A stretch of 64,000 nt of DNA from CAVRXT01 sp049644285. Lineage in GTDB: Bacteria > Acidobacteriota > Terriglobia > Acidiferrales > UBA7541. Positions 45,508-53,037 of the stretch are shown here, in pieces. The stretch is taken from positions 25,297 to 89,296 of the forward strand of contig JBARRP010000174.1 of assembly GCA_049644285.1 (NCBI GenBank), written 5' to 3'. The stretch's first letter is position 1; the number at the start of each line of letters is the position of its first letter. Position numbers and translations under genes: made by a program. The notes beneath the pieces are model-generated. The model did not search any database and was not told the origin of the DNA. It saw only the letters and a list, made by a program, of their open reading frames with translations.

Positions 45508-47139
45508 ATGTTTACGCGTTGGCCTGGGCGGCTGCTGTTACTCGTTATGATTCTCGCGCCCGGGCTTCAGGCGCAGATCCCCCTCCAGCCACAGCCAGCC
45601 GCTCCGGCGCGCGAAGAGGCCAGTGACGATCCGCTGGGCCGCAGCACGCCGCGCGGCACCGTCCTGGGCTTTATCAAAGCCGTGGAGCGAGAAGACTACG
45701 ACCAAGCGGTGAACTACCTGGATACGAAACAGCACGGCGACCTCGCCCGAGAACTCGCGCAGCAGTTGAAGATCATTCTCGACCGAGAAACTTCCATCGA
45801 CCTCGGCAAGTTGAGCGCGCGGCCCGAAGGCGACCCGATGAATAACAAGAATCCCAACCGGGATTTGGTCGGTGTCACGAAGACCTCCACCGGAAGCATG
45901 GGGATCTACCTGGATCGCGTTCAGCGCGGCGACAATCCGCCGATATGGCTATTCTCCAAAGAGACTCTCCAGCGGGTGCCGGAAACCTATCAAGACATCG
46001 GCACTCCGGCGATCGAGCGACACCTTCCTGACTGGCTGAAGGCGAAACCGTTCCTTTCACTGCCGCTTTGGAGATGGGGGGTCGCGCTGATTTCGATTCC
46101 TTTAATTTTGCTCCTCGGATCTTTGTTCGGCCGTCTGCTGAGGCCGCTGCTTGGGCTATTGGCCCGGCGATTCATCGGGGGAAGTGAAACGGATCAACTG
46201 CAGGGTTTTTCAGCGCCCCTGCGTCTTGTACTCTTCGGAATTCTGTTCGCCATCGGGGCAGGCTATTCCTATACGCTGCTGGGCCGCCAGTTCTGGCGCA
46301 ATCTGGGAACAGTTCTGATTGTTGTGGGTGCTGTCTGGCTGTTGACACGCCTGATCAACATGGTGGGTGCTTTGACGATCGGGCGGCTAAAACGGCTTCA
46401 GGCATCCGATAAGATTGCGTTGGCCGGCCTGCTGGCGCGCTTGTCTCAGATTGTTGTCTTTACCTTAGGAGCTCTGATCATTCTGTACTTGGCCGGGGTC
46501 AACTTGACCGCCGCACTCACCGGCCTGGGCATCGGCGGCCTGGCGGTGGCCTTTGCCGCGCAGAAAACGCTCGAGAATTTGTTCGGCGGCATCATGATTA
46601 TATGGGACCGGCCGGTGCGCATCGGCGACGCCTGTCGAATCGGCGATGTGACGGGGATGGTGGTAGACATTGGACTTCGCTCGACGCGCATCCGCACACC
46701 CGATCGCACCATCGTGACGATTCCGAATGGGCAACTGGCCACGATGAATCTGGAGAATTACACGCTGCGGGACAAGTTCTGGTTCCATCCGACGATCGCG
46801 CTCCGGTATGAAACGACAGTGGATCAGGTGCAGATGGTTCTCGAGAAAACCCGCGAGATGCTGGACAAGCATGCCAACGTCGAGTCGGAGACAGCGCGGG
46901 TGCGGTTGATCCGGCTGGGCAATTCTTCGCACGACGTGGAAGTGTTCGCGTACATCTTTGCCGCGGGCTACGCCGAGTTTCTCGCCATTCAGGAGGATTT
47001 GCTTTTACGGATTCTGGAAATTGTGGATTCTGCCGGGACCGCGCTGGCTCTCCCCACCCAAACGATGTATGTGGTGCAGGATTCCGAGGTGAACGCGCGC
47101 CGCCTGAAGGAGAAGACGCCTGCGCTCCGCGACCGTTGA
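45508..47139 (+). CDS. MscS-family mechanosensitive channel
   Basis: A 543-residue protein with a signal peptide, a periplasmic domain of about 150 residues, and several membrane segments from about residue 190. The channel core holds the pore helix and beta domain: LTGLGIGGLAVAFAAQKTLENLFGGIMIIWDRPVRIGDACRIGDVTGMVVDIGLRSTRIRTPDRTIVTIPNGQLATMNLENYT, with the Gly/Ala packing helix and the family signature. It relieves osmotic downshock. Larger than E. coli MscS (286 aa), like the YbdG/MscM-type relatives. AAGGAGC precedes the ATG. Confidence 0.94.
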   Translation: MFTRWPGRLLLLVMILAPGLQAQIPLQPQPAAPAREEASDDPLGRSTPRGTVLGFIKAVEREDYDQAVNYLDTKQHGDLARELAQQLKIILDRETSIDLGKLSARPEGDPMNNKNPNRDLVGVTKTSTGSMGIYLDRVQRGDNPPIWLFSKETLQRVPETYQDIGTPAIERHLPDWLKAKPFLSLPLWRWGVALISIPLILLLGSLFGRLLRPLLGLLARRFIGGSETDQLQGFSAPLRLVLFGILFAIGAGYSYTLLGRQFWRNLGTVLIVVGAVWLLTRLINMVGALTIGRLKRLQASDKIALAGLLARLSQIVVFTLGALIILYLAGVNLTAALTGLGIGGLAVAFAAQKTLENLFGGIMIIWDRPVRIGDACRIGDVTGMVVDIGLRSTRIRTPDRTIVTIPNGQLATMNLENYTLRDKFWFHPTIALRYETTVDQVQMVLEKTREMLDKHANVESETARVRLIRLGNSSHDVEVFAYIFAAGYAEFLAIQEDLLLRILEIVDSAGTALALPTQTMYVVQDSEVNARRLKEKTPALRDR

Positions 47140-47213
47140 TTCAATGAATACTTGACACGTGCGCGCGTTCTTCCTAGGATGTGTCTTTACGTGCCGAGGT
47201 TTGGCACGCCGCA

Positions 47214-47327
47214 GTCTCATGCAGAGTGGCTGAGGGTTCGGGCCCGTAGAAGCCACGACAACCGGATCGGGGTAGCTTCCCGGTCGTCCGGTGCCAAGTC
47301 CCGCCCGGTAAGCGGGGGACATGAGAT
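47214..47327 (+). ncRNA. SAM-I (S-box) riboswitch aptamer
   Basis: P1 pairs TCTCATG (47215-47221) with CATGAGA (47320-47326). Between them is the S-box core: AGAGTGGCTGAGGG, GGCCCGTAGAAGCCACG, ACAACC, a P3 hairpin (GGATCGGGGTAG...), GGTGCCAAGTCCCGCC and the P4 stem, including the kink-turn-like sequences. The order and conserved bases match SAM-I riboswitches closely. It precedes threonine synthase by about 110 bases and is followed by a terminator, a classic off-switch layout. Confidence 0.88.
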
Positions 47328-47339
47328 TGGGTGAGCAAA

Positions 47340-47390
47340 AGGCTTTTTCAAAAGCCTCTTCCCCCTCCCGGAAGAGGCTTTTTTGTTTTT
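47340..47390 (+). terminator. riboswitch terminator with competing hairpin
   Basis: AAAGCCTCTTCC (47351-47362) pairs with GGAAGAGGCTTT (47370-47381), seven-base loop, then TTTTGTTTTT. An overlapping alternative hairpin, AGGCTTTT (47340-47347) with AAAAGCCT (47350-47357), uses the same 5' arm and would disrupt the terminator, so it is the antiterminator candidate. Confidence 0.88.
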
Positions 47391-47437
47391 GTGGTGAAGT
47401 TGAACCGGGGCTAAGAGCGGGAAAGGACAAAACACCG

Positions 47438-48694
47438 ATGAGCGCAAGATACTGGCTTCAGTGTCAGGAGTGTCACAAGAACTGGGGCAACCGGCCTGGC
47501 TCGATTTGCGAAGATTGCCTGGGGCCCTTGGGAGTGGTCTACGATTTCGAGGTGATTCGAGAGGGGATTGGCCGCGAGGGCATCGCTCAAAGGACAGCCA
47601 GCCTGTGGCGTTATGCCGAACTGCTACCTCTGCCGGAGAATTTCGATGGGAACTTCCCGGTCGGGGGCACGCCGCTGTTGAAGGCGGATCGCTTGGGTAA
47701 ACGATTCGGATTGAAGCAACTCTATATCAAGAATGATTCGGTGTGCTTCCCGACGCTCTCGTTCAAGGATCGGGTGGTCGCAGTGGCGCTGGCGCAGGCG
47801 CAAGAGTTCGGCTTTGAGGTGGTGAGCTGCTCTTCCACCGGAAATCTGGCGAATGCGGTGGCGGCGCAGGCGGCGCACTACGGTTTGCAGGCGTGTATTT
47901 TCATCCCGGCCGATCTGGAGCCGGCGAAGATCGTGGGCACGCAGGTGTACGGCGCGCGATTGATTCGCGTCGCCGGAAACTACGATCAGGTCAACCGGCT
48001 ATGCTCCCAGATTGCCGACCGTTATCACTGGGGATTCGTGAATATTAATTTGCGGCCGTACTACGCCGAGGGTTCGAAGACGGTGGGCTTCGAAATCGCG
48101 GAGCAGCTTGGATGGAAGCTTCCGGAGAATGTGGTTGTGCCCATGGCGGGAGGCTCACTGATTACCAAGATTGCCAAAGCGTTTCGCGAGCTGATTGAAC
48201 TGGGGCTGGTGGAAGCGAGGCCCGTGAAATTCTTTGGGGCGCAGGCGACAGGCTGCTCGCCGATTTCGCGCGCGGTGAAAGACGGCTTGGCCGAGATCGA
48301 GCCACAGAAGCCGGCGACGATTGCGCGGTCACTCGCGATTGGCAGCCCCGCGGATGCGGCATACGCCCTGAAAACGATCCGGGGAAGCGAGGGATGGGCC
48401 GAGGATGCCAGCGACGCGGAGATTGTGGAGGGCATGAAACTGCTGGCGGAAATGGAGGGGGTGTTTACCGAGACCGCCGGCGGGGTGACGGCTGCTGTCA
48501 CGCAGAAGCTCATCGAGCAAGATCGCATCACGGCCGAGGAGACGACGGTCGTTTGCATTACCGGGAATGGGCTGAAGACTACGGATGCGCTCACGGGGCA
48601 ATTTCCGCTCGAAGACGTGATCGAGCCGCGGTTGGCCTCGTTCGAAAACGTTTACGCGAAAAAACTGGCAAGCGTGGCAGCGGGGGGAGTGTGA
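47438..48694 (+). CDS. thrC: threonine synthase (PLP enzyme) under SAM riboswitch
   Basis: A 418-residue fold-type II PLP enzyme started at the ATG at 47438 (AAAGGA upstream). An N-terminal zinc-ribbon (CQECHKNWGNRPGSICEDC) precedes the core. PLP-binding TLSFKDR supplies the Schiff-base Lys, and SSTGNLANAVAAQAAHYGLQACIF binds phosphate. The C-terminal half has VVPMAGGSLITKIAKAF and EGVFTETAGGVTAAV. It converts O-phosphohomoserine to threonine in the family's usual role. Its control by SAM suggests a link with the methionine branch. A different reaction on O-phosphohomoserine cannot be excluded. Confidence 0.88.
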   Translation: MSARYWLQCQECHKNWGNRPGSICEDCLGPLGVVYDFEVIREGIGREGIAQRTASLWRYAELLPLPENFDGNFPVGGTPLLKADRLGKRFGLKQLYIKNDSVCFPTLSFKDRVVAVALAQAQEFGFEVVSCSSTGNLANAVAAQAAHYGLQACIFIPADLEPAKIVGTQVYGARLIRVAGNYDQVNRLCSQIADRYHWGFVNINLRPYYAEGSKTVGFEIAEQLGWKLPENVVVPMAGGSLITKIAKAFRELIELGLVEARPVKFFGAQATGCSPISRAVKDGLAEIEPQKPATIARSLAIGSPADAAYALKTIRGSEGWAEDASDAEIVEGMKLLAEMEGVFTETAGGVTAAVTQKLIEQDRITAEETTVVCITGNGLKTTDALTGQFPLEDVIEPRLASFENVYAKKLASVAAGGV

Positions 48695-48805
48695 AATGTG
48701 CGGAGAGCGAAGATTGGCTGAGATTCCTTCGGTGGCCACGGCGACGTCAGGGCAGGCTCTTCGCCGCGCTCAGGATCACAGCGCACCACAGTAGAAAGCC
48801 GAGCA

Positions 48806-49831
48806 TCACTGAACAATTGGCGTGGCAAGCTGCAGCAGCGGCTCCCGCAATTTTTGCATCAAGCCGGCAAATCCCTCCAGGTCGAGTGATTGCGCGCCAT
48901 CCGAGAGCGCCCGTTCCGGACAAGGATGCACCTCGATGATGAGGCCGTCCGCTCCGATTGCGATTGCGGCGCGGGACGCGGCGGGCACGAGACTCCGGCG
49001 GCCGGTTGCGTGCGAAGGGTCAACAATCACCGGGAGGTGCGACAGCTCCTTTGCAAGAGCGACCGAGGCCAAATCGAGGGTGTTGCGTGTTTCGGTCTCG
49101 AAGGTCTTGATGCCCCGCTCGCACAGCACCACATTTGGATTCCCACCGGCCACCAAGTATTCGGCGGCGAGGAGCCATTCTTTTACGGTGGCGGAAGGGC
49201 CGCGCTTGAGAAGAATTGGGCGGGGAACGGTGGCCAGGCGGCGCAGCAAGGGGAAGTTTTGCATGTTGCGCGCGCCGACTTGCAGCATATCGGCGTGCTT
49301 ACTGACCAGTTCCACTTCTTCGGTAGCCATGACCTCGGTGACCACCGGCAGGCCGGTTTCTTTGCTGGCTTCCTTCAGGAGCTCGAGGGCTTCGAGACCT
49401 AACCCCTGGAAATCATAGGGCGAGGTGCGTGGTTTGTAAGCGCCTCCGCGAAGCATGTGGGCCCCCGCCGCTTTCACGGCGCGGGCTGTGGCCAGGATTT
49501 GATCGCGAGATTCGACCGAGCAGGGGCCGGCGATCACTACCGCTTCTCCACCACCGATGCGCACTCCTTGCACATCGACAACGCTGCGTTCGCCCCGGAA
49601 TTGCAAGCTGACGAGCTTGAACGGATGGGCAACCGGAATGATTTCCTCGACACCTGGAGCGGCGAGGAGGGCTTCGAGCTGATTGCGGTGCTGGTTGCTG
49701 TTTCCCACCACGCCGATCACGGTGTGTTGGACACCCCGGATGAGTTGCGCCTGGCAGCCGCAATCCTGAATGCGGCTGACGACGTGCTGGATTTGCTCCT
49801 CGGTGGCCTCGCCTGACATTTTGATGATCAT
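48806..49831 (-). CDS. aroF: 3-deoxy-7-phosphoheptulonate synthase (DAHP synthase)
   Basis: A 341-residue enzyme started at the ATG at 49831, which overlaps the prephenate dehydratase stop by four bases (ATGA at 49828-49831). An N-terminal ferredoxin-like regulatory domain (about 1-70, typical of the TM0343 class) precedes the TIM barrel: AVVIAGPCSVES, MLRGGAYKPRTSPYDFQG, GARNMQNFPLLR, PILLKRGPSATVKEWLLAAEYL, VIVDPSHATGRRSLV and GADGLIIEVHPCPERALSDG. It joins phosphoenolpyruvate and erythrose 4-phosphate, first step of aromatic synthesis. The N-terminal domain usually gives feedback inhibition. Confidence 0.95.
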   Translation of the reverse strand: MIIKMSGEATEEQIQHVVSRIQDCGCQAQLIRGVQHTVIGVVGNSNQHRNQLEALLAAPGVEEIIPVAHPFKLVSLQFRGERSVVDVQGVRIGGGEAVVIAGPCSVESRDQILATARAVKAAGAHMLRGGAYKPRTSPYDFQGLGLEALELLKEASKETGLPVVTEVMATEEVELVSKHADMLQVGARNMQNFPLLRRLATVPRPILLKRGPSATVKEWLLAAEYLVAGGNPNVVLCERGIKTFETETRNTLDLASVALAKELSHLPVIVDPSHATGRRSLVPAASRAAIAIGADGLIIEVHPCPERALSDGAQSLDLEGFAGLMQKLREPLLQLATPIVQ

Positions 49832-50706
49832 GGGATGGTTTGTTCCTTTCGCTGCGAATTTTCGGGTGAGTCGTGGTGCGCGGGATAGCAACCCAGAATG
49901 CGGACGCGATCCGTGCATTCCTTCAGTTCGTGGAGCGCGGCTTGCGTGCCGGGATCTCGCAGGGAAGCCTCAAGATCGAGGTAGAAACGGTACTGCCAGG
50001 GGCGGCCGGGGATTGGGCGGCTCTCGATCTTCAGGAGATTGGTTCCGCGACGGGCGAAGACGCCGAGGGCGCGATGCAGCGCTCCGGGAAGATGCGCGAC
50101 CTGCATGACCAGCGAAAGCTTGTCAGCGCGGTCGCTCAATTCCGGAGATCGCACCAGAAGGATAAATCGTGTGTAGTTCTCCCGATGATCCTCGAGGTGT
50201 TCGCGCAGTATTTTCCCGCCATAGAGTTCTGCCGCGAGCTTTCCTGCGATGGCGGCGCGGGAGGGATCGCCCTGGCGGACGACCTGGCGGACGCTTCCGG
50301 CCGTATCCTCGGTGGCAATTCGTTTCATGTGAGGATGCGCGCGAAAGAAGTCCTCACATTGGGCGAGCGCGACGGGATGTGATTCCACGGTCGCGATCTG
50401 GTCCAAGCTCGCGCCGGGAGCGCCGATCAGATTGTGGATGATGGGAATGATCACTTCGGCGGTGATTTGGAGCTGGCTCTCCAGAAGTAAATCGAACGAA
50501 CGGTGGATGGAACCGGCGAGGCTATTTTCGATCGGGGCAAGGGCACAGTCGGCGGCGCCCTCGCTGACCGCGGAGAAGAGCGCTTCGAACGTGAGGCGAG
50601 GCACCAGTTCGATTTTGTCGCCAAGAAGCTTGACGGCCGCCTCTTCACTGAAAGCGCCTCGCTCGCCTTGAAAGGCGACGCGGGCTGAAGGGTTCGCGGC
50701 GCTCAT
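49828..50706 (-). CDS. pheA: prephenate dehydratase
   Basis: A 292-residue enzyme. Catalytic domain (1-190) has RVAFQGERGAFSEEAA, LAPIENSLAGSIHRSFDLL, SHPVALAQCEDFF, IATEDTAGSV (catalytic Thr in the TDTAG region), and AAIAGKLAAELYGGKIL. A C-terminal ACT domain (from about 205) has SLVMQVAHLPGALHRALGVFARRGTNLLKIESRPIPGRPWQYRFYLDLE, including the ESRP phenylalanine-binding loop. It makes phenylpyruvate from prephenate and is inhibited by phenylalanine. Its ATG overlaps the chorismate mutase stop by four bases. Middle gene of the aromatic operon. Confidence 0.96.
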   Translation of the reverse strand: MSAANPSARVAFQGERGAFSEEAAVKLLGDKIELVPRLTFEALFSAVSEGAADCALAPIENSLAGSIHRSFDLLLESQLQITAEVIIPIIHNLIGAPGASLDQIATVESHPVALAQCEDFFRAHPHMKRIATEDTAGSVRQVVRQGDPSRAAIAGKLAAELYGGKILREHLEDHRENYTRFILLVRSPELSDRADKLSLVMQVAHLPGALHRALGVFARRGTNLLKIESRPIPGRPWQYRFYLDLEASLRDPGTQAALHELKECTDRVRILGCYPAHHDSPENSQRKEQTIP

Positions 50707-50999
50707 TCGGAAGCCTCGCTGACCGGGACGGGCTCGGAAGAAATTTCGGCGGCGCGTTTAGACTCCTGAATGATGAGGCGAAACAACCTTGTAATCGCCG
50801 GCTCGTCGAGGGGACCGGTGTTTTCACGGCGGGCGCGCAGGAGGAGTGCGCGCTCGCGAGCGGAGGAGTGCACGGACAGGCCCGACTTCCTCTTGAGAAT
50901 GCCGATCTCGACGGCGAGTTGGGCGCGGCGACTCAATAGTCGAAGCAGTTCGCCGTCGATCGCATCGACCTGTCTGCGGAGAGTCTCAATTTCCGGCAT
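50703..50999 (-). CDS. chorismate mutase (AroQ type)
   Basis: A 98-residue all-helical AroQ-type mutase: IETLRRQVDAIDGELLRLLSRRAQLAVEIGILKRKSG and SSARERALLLRARRENTGPLDEPAITRLFRLIIQESKRA, matching the three-helix active site (conserved Arg, Lys and Gln/Glu residues). It turns chorismate into prephenate for the dehydratase encoded next. A CAGGAGG ribosome site lies upstream. It is the first enzyme gene after a Phe-rich leader peptide and attenuator, so expression likely falls when phenylalanine is plentiful. Confidence 0.92.
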   Translation of the reverse strand: MPEIETLRRQVDAIDGELLRLLSRRAQLAVEIGILKRKSGLSVHSSARERALLLRARRENTGPLDEPAITRLFRLIIQESKRAAEISSEPVPVSEASE

Positions 51000-51044
51000 G
51001 GTACAGGTCCTCCTGATTTCGCTTCTCCGTTTTCACCATAAACG

Positions 51045-51090
51045 AAAAGGCCGCGTCCTCTTTTGGAGGTCCGCGGCCTATTGGAAGCCT
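51045..51090 (-). terminator. attenuator: terminator (3:4) and antiterminator segment 3
   Basis: On the minus strand, AGGCCGCG...CCTC (5' arm, 51079 to 51066) pairs with GAGG...CGCGGCCT, small internal loop, then TTTT. Its 5' arm is also part of segment 3 (51073-51090), whose AGGCTTC (51084-51090) and GGCCGC (51073-51078) can pair instead with leader segment 2 (GAAGCCT at 51131-51137 and GCGGCC at 51142-51147). It lies 17 bases past the leader stop and 45 bases before the chorismate mutase start. Confidence 0.85.
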
Positions 51091-51106
51091 TTTTGGTAAC
51101 CGAATC

Positions 51107-51202
51107 TCAGGTCACTGCTATCGCGCGTGCAGGCTTCATTGGGCCGCTTCCTCCGGGGAAGAAGCGGTACGTAAAGATGAAGCTGCTAAATCGCCTCTGC
51201 AT
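51107..51202 (-). CDS. pheL: Phe/Tyr-rich attenuator leader peptide
   Basis: A 31-residue frame, ATG at 51202, TGA at 51107-51109. The product has Phe at positions 5, 8, 10, 14 and 15 and Tyr at 12; the core reads FSSFIFTYRFFP. Its Phe/Tyr codons overlap hairpin segment 1 (CCGCTTC, 51161-51167), which pairs with segment 2 (GAAGCGG, 51144-51150). A ribosome slowed at the Phe codons would cover segment 1, free segment 2 to pair with segment 3 and prevent the terminator. The ribosome site is weak (GGAT about ten bases upstream). This reading is my inference from sequence; the peptide itself has no known family. Confidence 0.8.
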   Translation of the reverse strand: MQRRFSSFIFTYRFFPGGSGPMKPARAIAVT

Positions 51203-51240
51203 CGCGCCGATCCGGATATATAAGTTCATGCGAAACGGCA

Positions 51241-51269
51241 CTTTAAGCGATCAGTCGCGAGGTTGTCAA
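51241..51269 (-). promoter_or_regulatory. promoter of the aromatic operon
   Basis: The minus strand holds a perfect -35 (TTGACA, 51264-51269) and, 17 bases on, a weak -10 TTAAAG (51241-51246). The start would be near 51234, giving about 32 nt before the leader-peptide ATG. Confidence 0.5.
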
Positions 51270-51287
51270 GCACTCTTCGTATAAGCT

Positions 51288-51316
51288 TTGCTTATGAAAT
51301 CCTGAAGAACTATAAA
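51288..51316 (+). promoter_or_regulatory. promoter of the ilv operon
   Basis: TTGCTT (51288-51293) and TATAAA (51311-51316) are spaced by 17 bases, giving a start near 51323 and a leader of about 40 nt before ilvD. It faces away from the aromatic-operon promoter; the two -35 boxes are 18 bases apart. Confidence 0.6.
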
Positions 51317-51361
51317 TTGGACTTGCCTGGGGAAATGAATTGAAATGCTCAAACGGGAGAG

Positions 51362-53026
51362 ATGCGCAGCGACGCGATCAAAAAGGGCGCATCGCGGGCT
51401 CCGGCGCGGGCGATGCTGAAGGCTACCGGCTTGACCGATAGCGACCTGGAGCGCCCGTTCGTCGCAGTGGCGAACACCTGGACGGAGGTGACTCCGTGCA
51501 ACTATCACCTCCGGCGGCTCGCCGAGAAGGTGAAGGAGGGAGTGCGCGCGGCGGGTGGCACGCCCATCGAGTTCAACACCATCGTGGTGTCCGACGGTAT
51601 TTCGATGGGCACGGAGGGAATGAAGGCGTCGCTGATTTCGCGCGAAGTGATTGCGGATTCGATCGAGTTGGTGGTTCGAGGGCACCTGTTTGACGCGGTT
51701 GTCGCGCTCTCGGGGTGTGACAAGACGATTCCGGGAACGCTGATGGCACTGGCGCGTCTGAATGTGCCGTCGCTGATGTTGTACGGCGGTTCGATTTCGC
51801 CCGGGCGATTCCAGGGGCATGACGTGACCATCCAGGACGTCTTCGAGGCCGTCGGCGCGTGCGCCGCGGGGAGCATGTCAGCCGCCGAACTCGCGGACCT
51901 GGAGGATCACGCGTGCCCGGGAGCGGGGGCCTGCGGGGGGCAGTTTACAGCGAACACGATGTCGATCGCGGCGGCAATGCTCGGGATGTCGCCGATGGGC
52001 GCCAATGAAATTCCGGCTACCGACGCGCGCAAAGACCAAGCGGCGTTTGAGTGCGGCAGGCTGGTGATGCAGCTCCTGCGAGATGATGTTCGCCCGGAGC
52101 GCATCGTCACGCGCGCGGCCATCGAGAATGCGTTTGCGTCCGTAGTCGCCACGGGAGGCTCGACGAATGCGGTGCTGCATCTGCTGGCGATCGCGCACGA
52201 GGCAGGCGTTGCGATCGAACTGGAAGATTTCGATCGCATCTCGGCGGCAACGCCGCTCCTGGCAGACCTGAAACCCTTCGGGCGGTTTGTAGCGCCGGAC
52301 CTGGAACGAGCGGGAGGCGAACGTCTGGTCGCGCGGCGTTTGTTGGAAGCGGGCTTGCTGCGTGACGGACAGACGGTCTCGGGCCGGTCGATCTTTCAAG
52401 AAGCGCGCGAGGGCAGGGAGGTTCCGGGGCAGCAGGTGGTGCGCTCGCTCTCGAATCCAATCAAGCCGCACGGGGGACTCGCGATTCTGCGCGGCTCGCT
52501 GGCACCCGAGGGCAGCGTGGTCAAATTCGTCGGGCACGAACAGCTCAAGCAAACCGGCCGGGCGCGAGTTTTCGACTCGGAAGAAGCGGCGTTTGAGGCA
52601 GTGCAGAGCCGGCGGATTCAACCCGGCGATGTGGTCGTGATCCGATACGAGGGGCCCAAGGGCGGGCCGGGCATGCGCGAGATGCTTGCGGTAACCGCGG
52701 CGTTGGTGGGGCAGGGGCTCGGAGATTCCGTCGCGCTGGTGACCGATGGCCGGTTCAGCGGCGCGACTCATGGACTGATGGTGGGTCATGTTGCGCCCGA
52801 GGCTGCCTGCGGCGGTCCAATCGCGTTTGTGCGCGACGGCGATCGAATCACCGTGGACGTCGAGGGGCGGCGCCTGGATGTGGACGCCGATGTGCAGCAG
52901 CGCCGGAACGGCTGGCGGCCACCTTCTCCGCGGTACAAGAGCGGGGCACTGGCGAAATACGCGCAACTGGTTTCGTCCGCCTCCGCGGGCGCGGTCACGA
53001 ACGGCTGGAAGGCAATTTCTCAATAA
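51362..53026 (+). CDS. ilvD: dihydroxy-acid dehydratase
   Basis: A 554-residue Fe-S dehydratase. Cluster and active-site segments: FVAVANTWTEVTPCNYHL, LSGCDKTIPGTLMALARL and CPGAGACGGQFTANTM, plus KPHGGLAILRGSLAPEG and VTDGRFSGATHGLMVGHVAPEA. It dehydrates dihydroxy-isovalerate and dihydroxy-methylvalerate in valine, leucine and isoleucine synthesis. First gene of ilvD-ilvC-ilvB-ilvM. Only this ATG is available: upstream the frame closes within nine codons, and GGGAG is unusually close to it, so translation may be weak or start differently. Confidence 0.95.
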   Translation: MRSDAIKKGASRAPARAMLKATGLTDSDLERPFVAVANTWTEVTPCNYHLRRLAEKVKEGVRAAGGTPIEFNTIVVSDGISMGTEGMKASLISREVIADSIELVVRGHLFDAVVALSGCDKTIPGTLMALARLNVPSLMLYGGSISPGRFQGHDVTIQDVFEAVGACAAGSMSAAELADLEDHACPGAGACGGQFTANTMSIAAAMLGMSPMGANEIPATDARKDQAAFECGRLVMQLLRDDVRPERIVTRAAIENAFASVVATGGSTNAVLHLLAIAHEAGVAIELEDFDRISAATPLLADLKPFGRFVAPDLERAGGERLVARRLLEAGLLRDGQTVSGRSIFQEAREGREVPGQQVVRSLSNPIKPHGGLAILRGSLAPEGSVVKFVGHEQLKQTGRARVFDSEEAAFEAVQSRRIQPGDVVVIRYEGPKGGPGMREMLAVTAALVGQGLGDSVALVTDGRFSGATHGLMVGHVAPEAACGGPIAFVRDGDRITVDVEGRRLDVDADVQQRRNGWRPPSPRYKSGALAKYAQLVSSASAGAVTNGWKAISQ

Positions 53027-53037
53027 AGGGGACAGCG

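Noticed and set aside
47340..47357. AGGCTTTT/AAAAGCCT hairpin as an independent terminator
   Set aside because: It shares its arm with the stronger terminator and lacks its own T-run, so it is treated as the competing antiterminator form.
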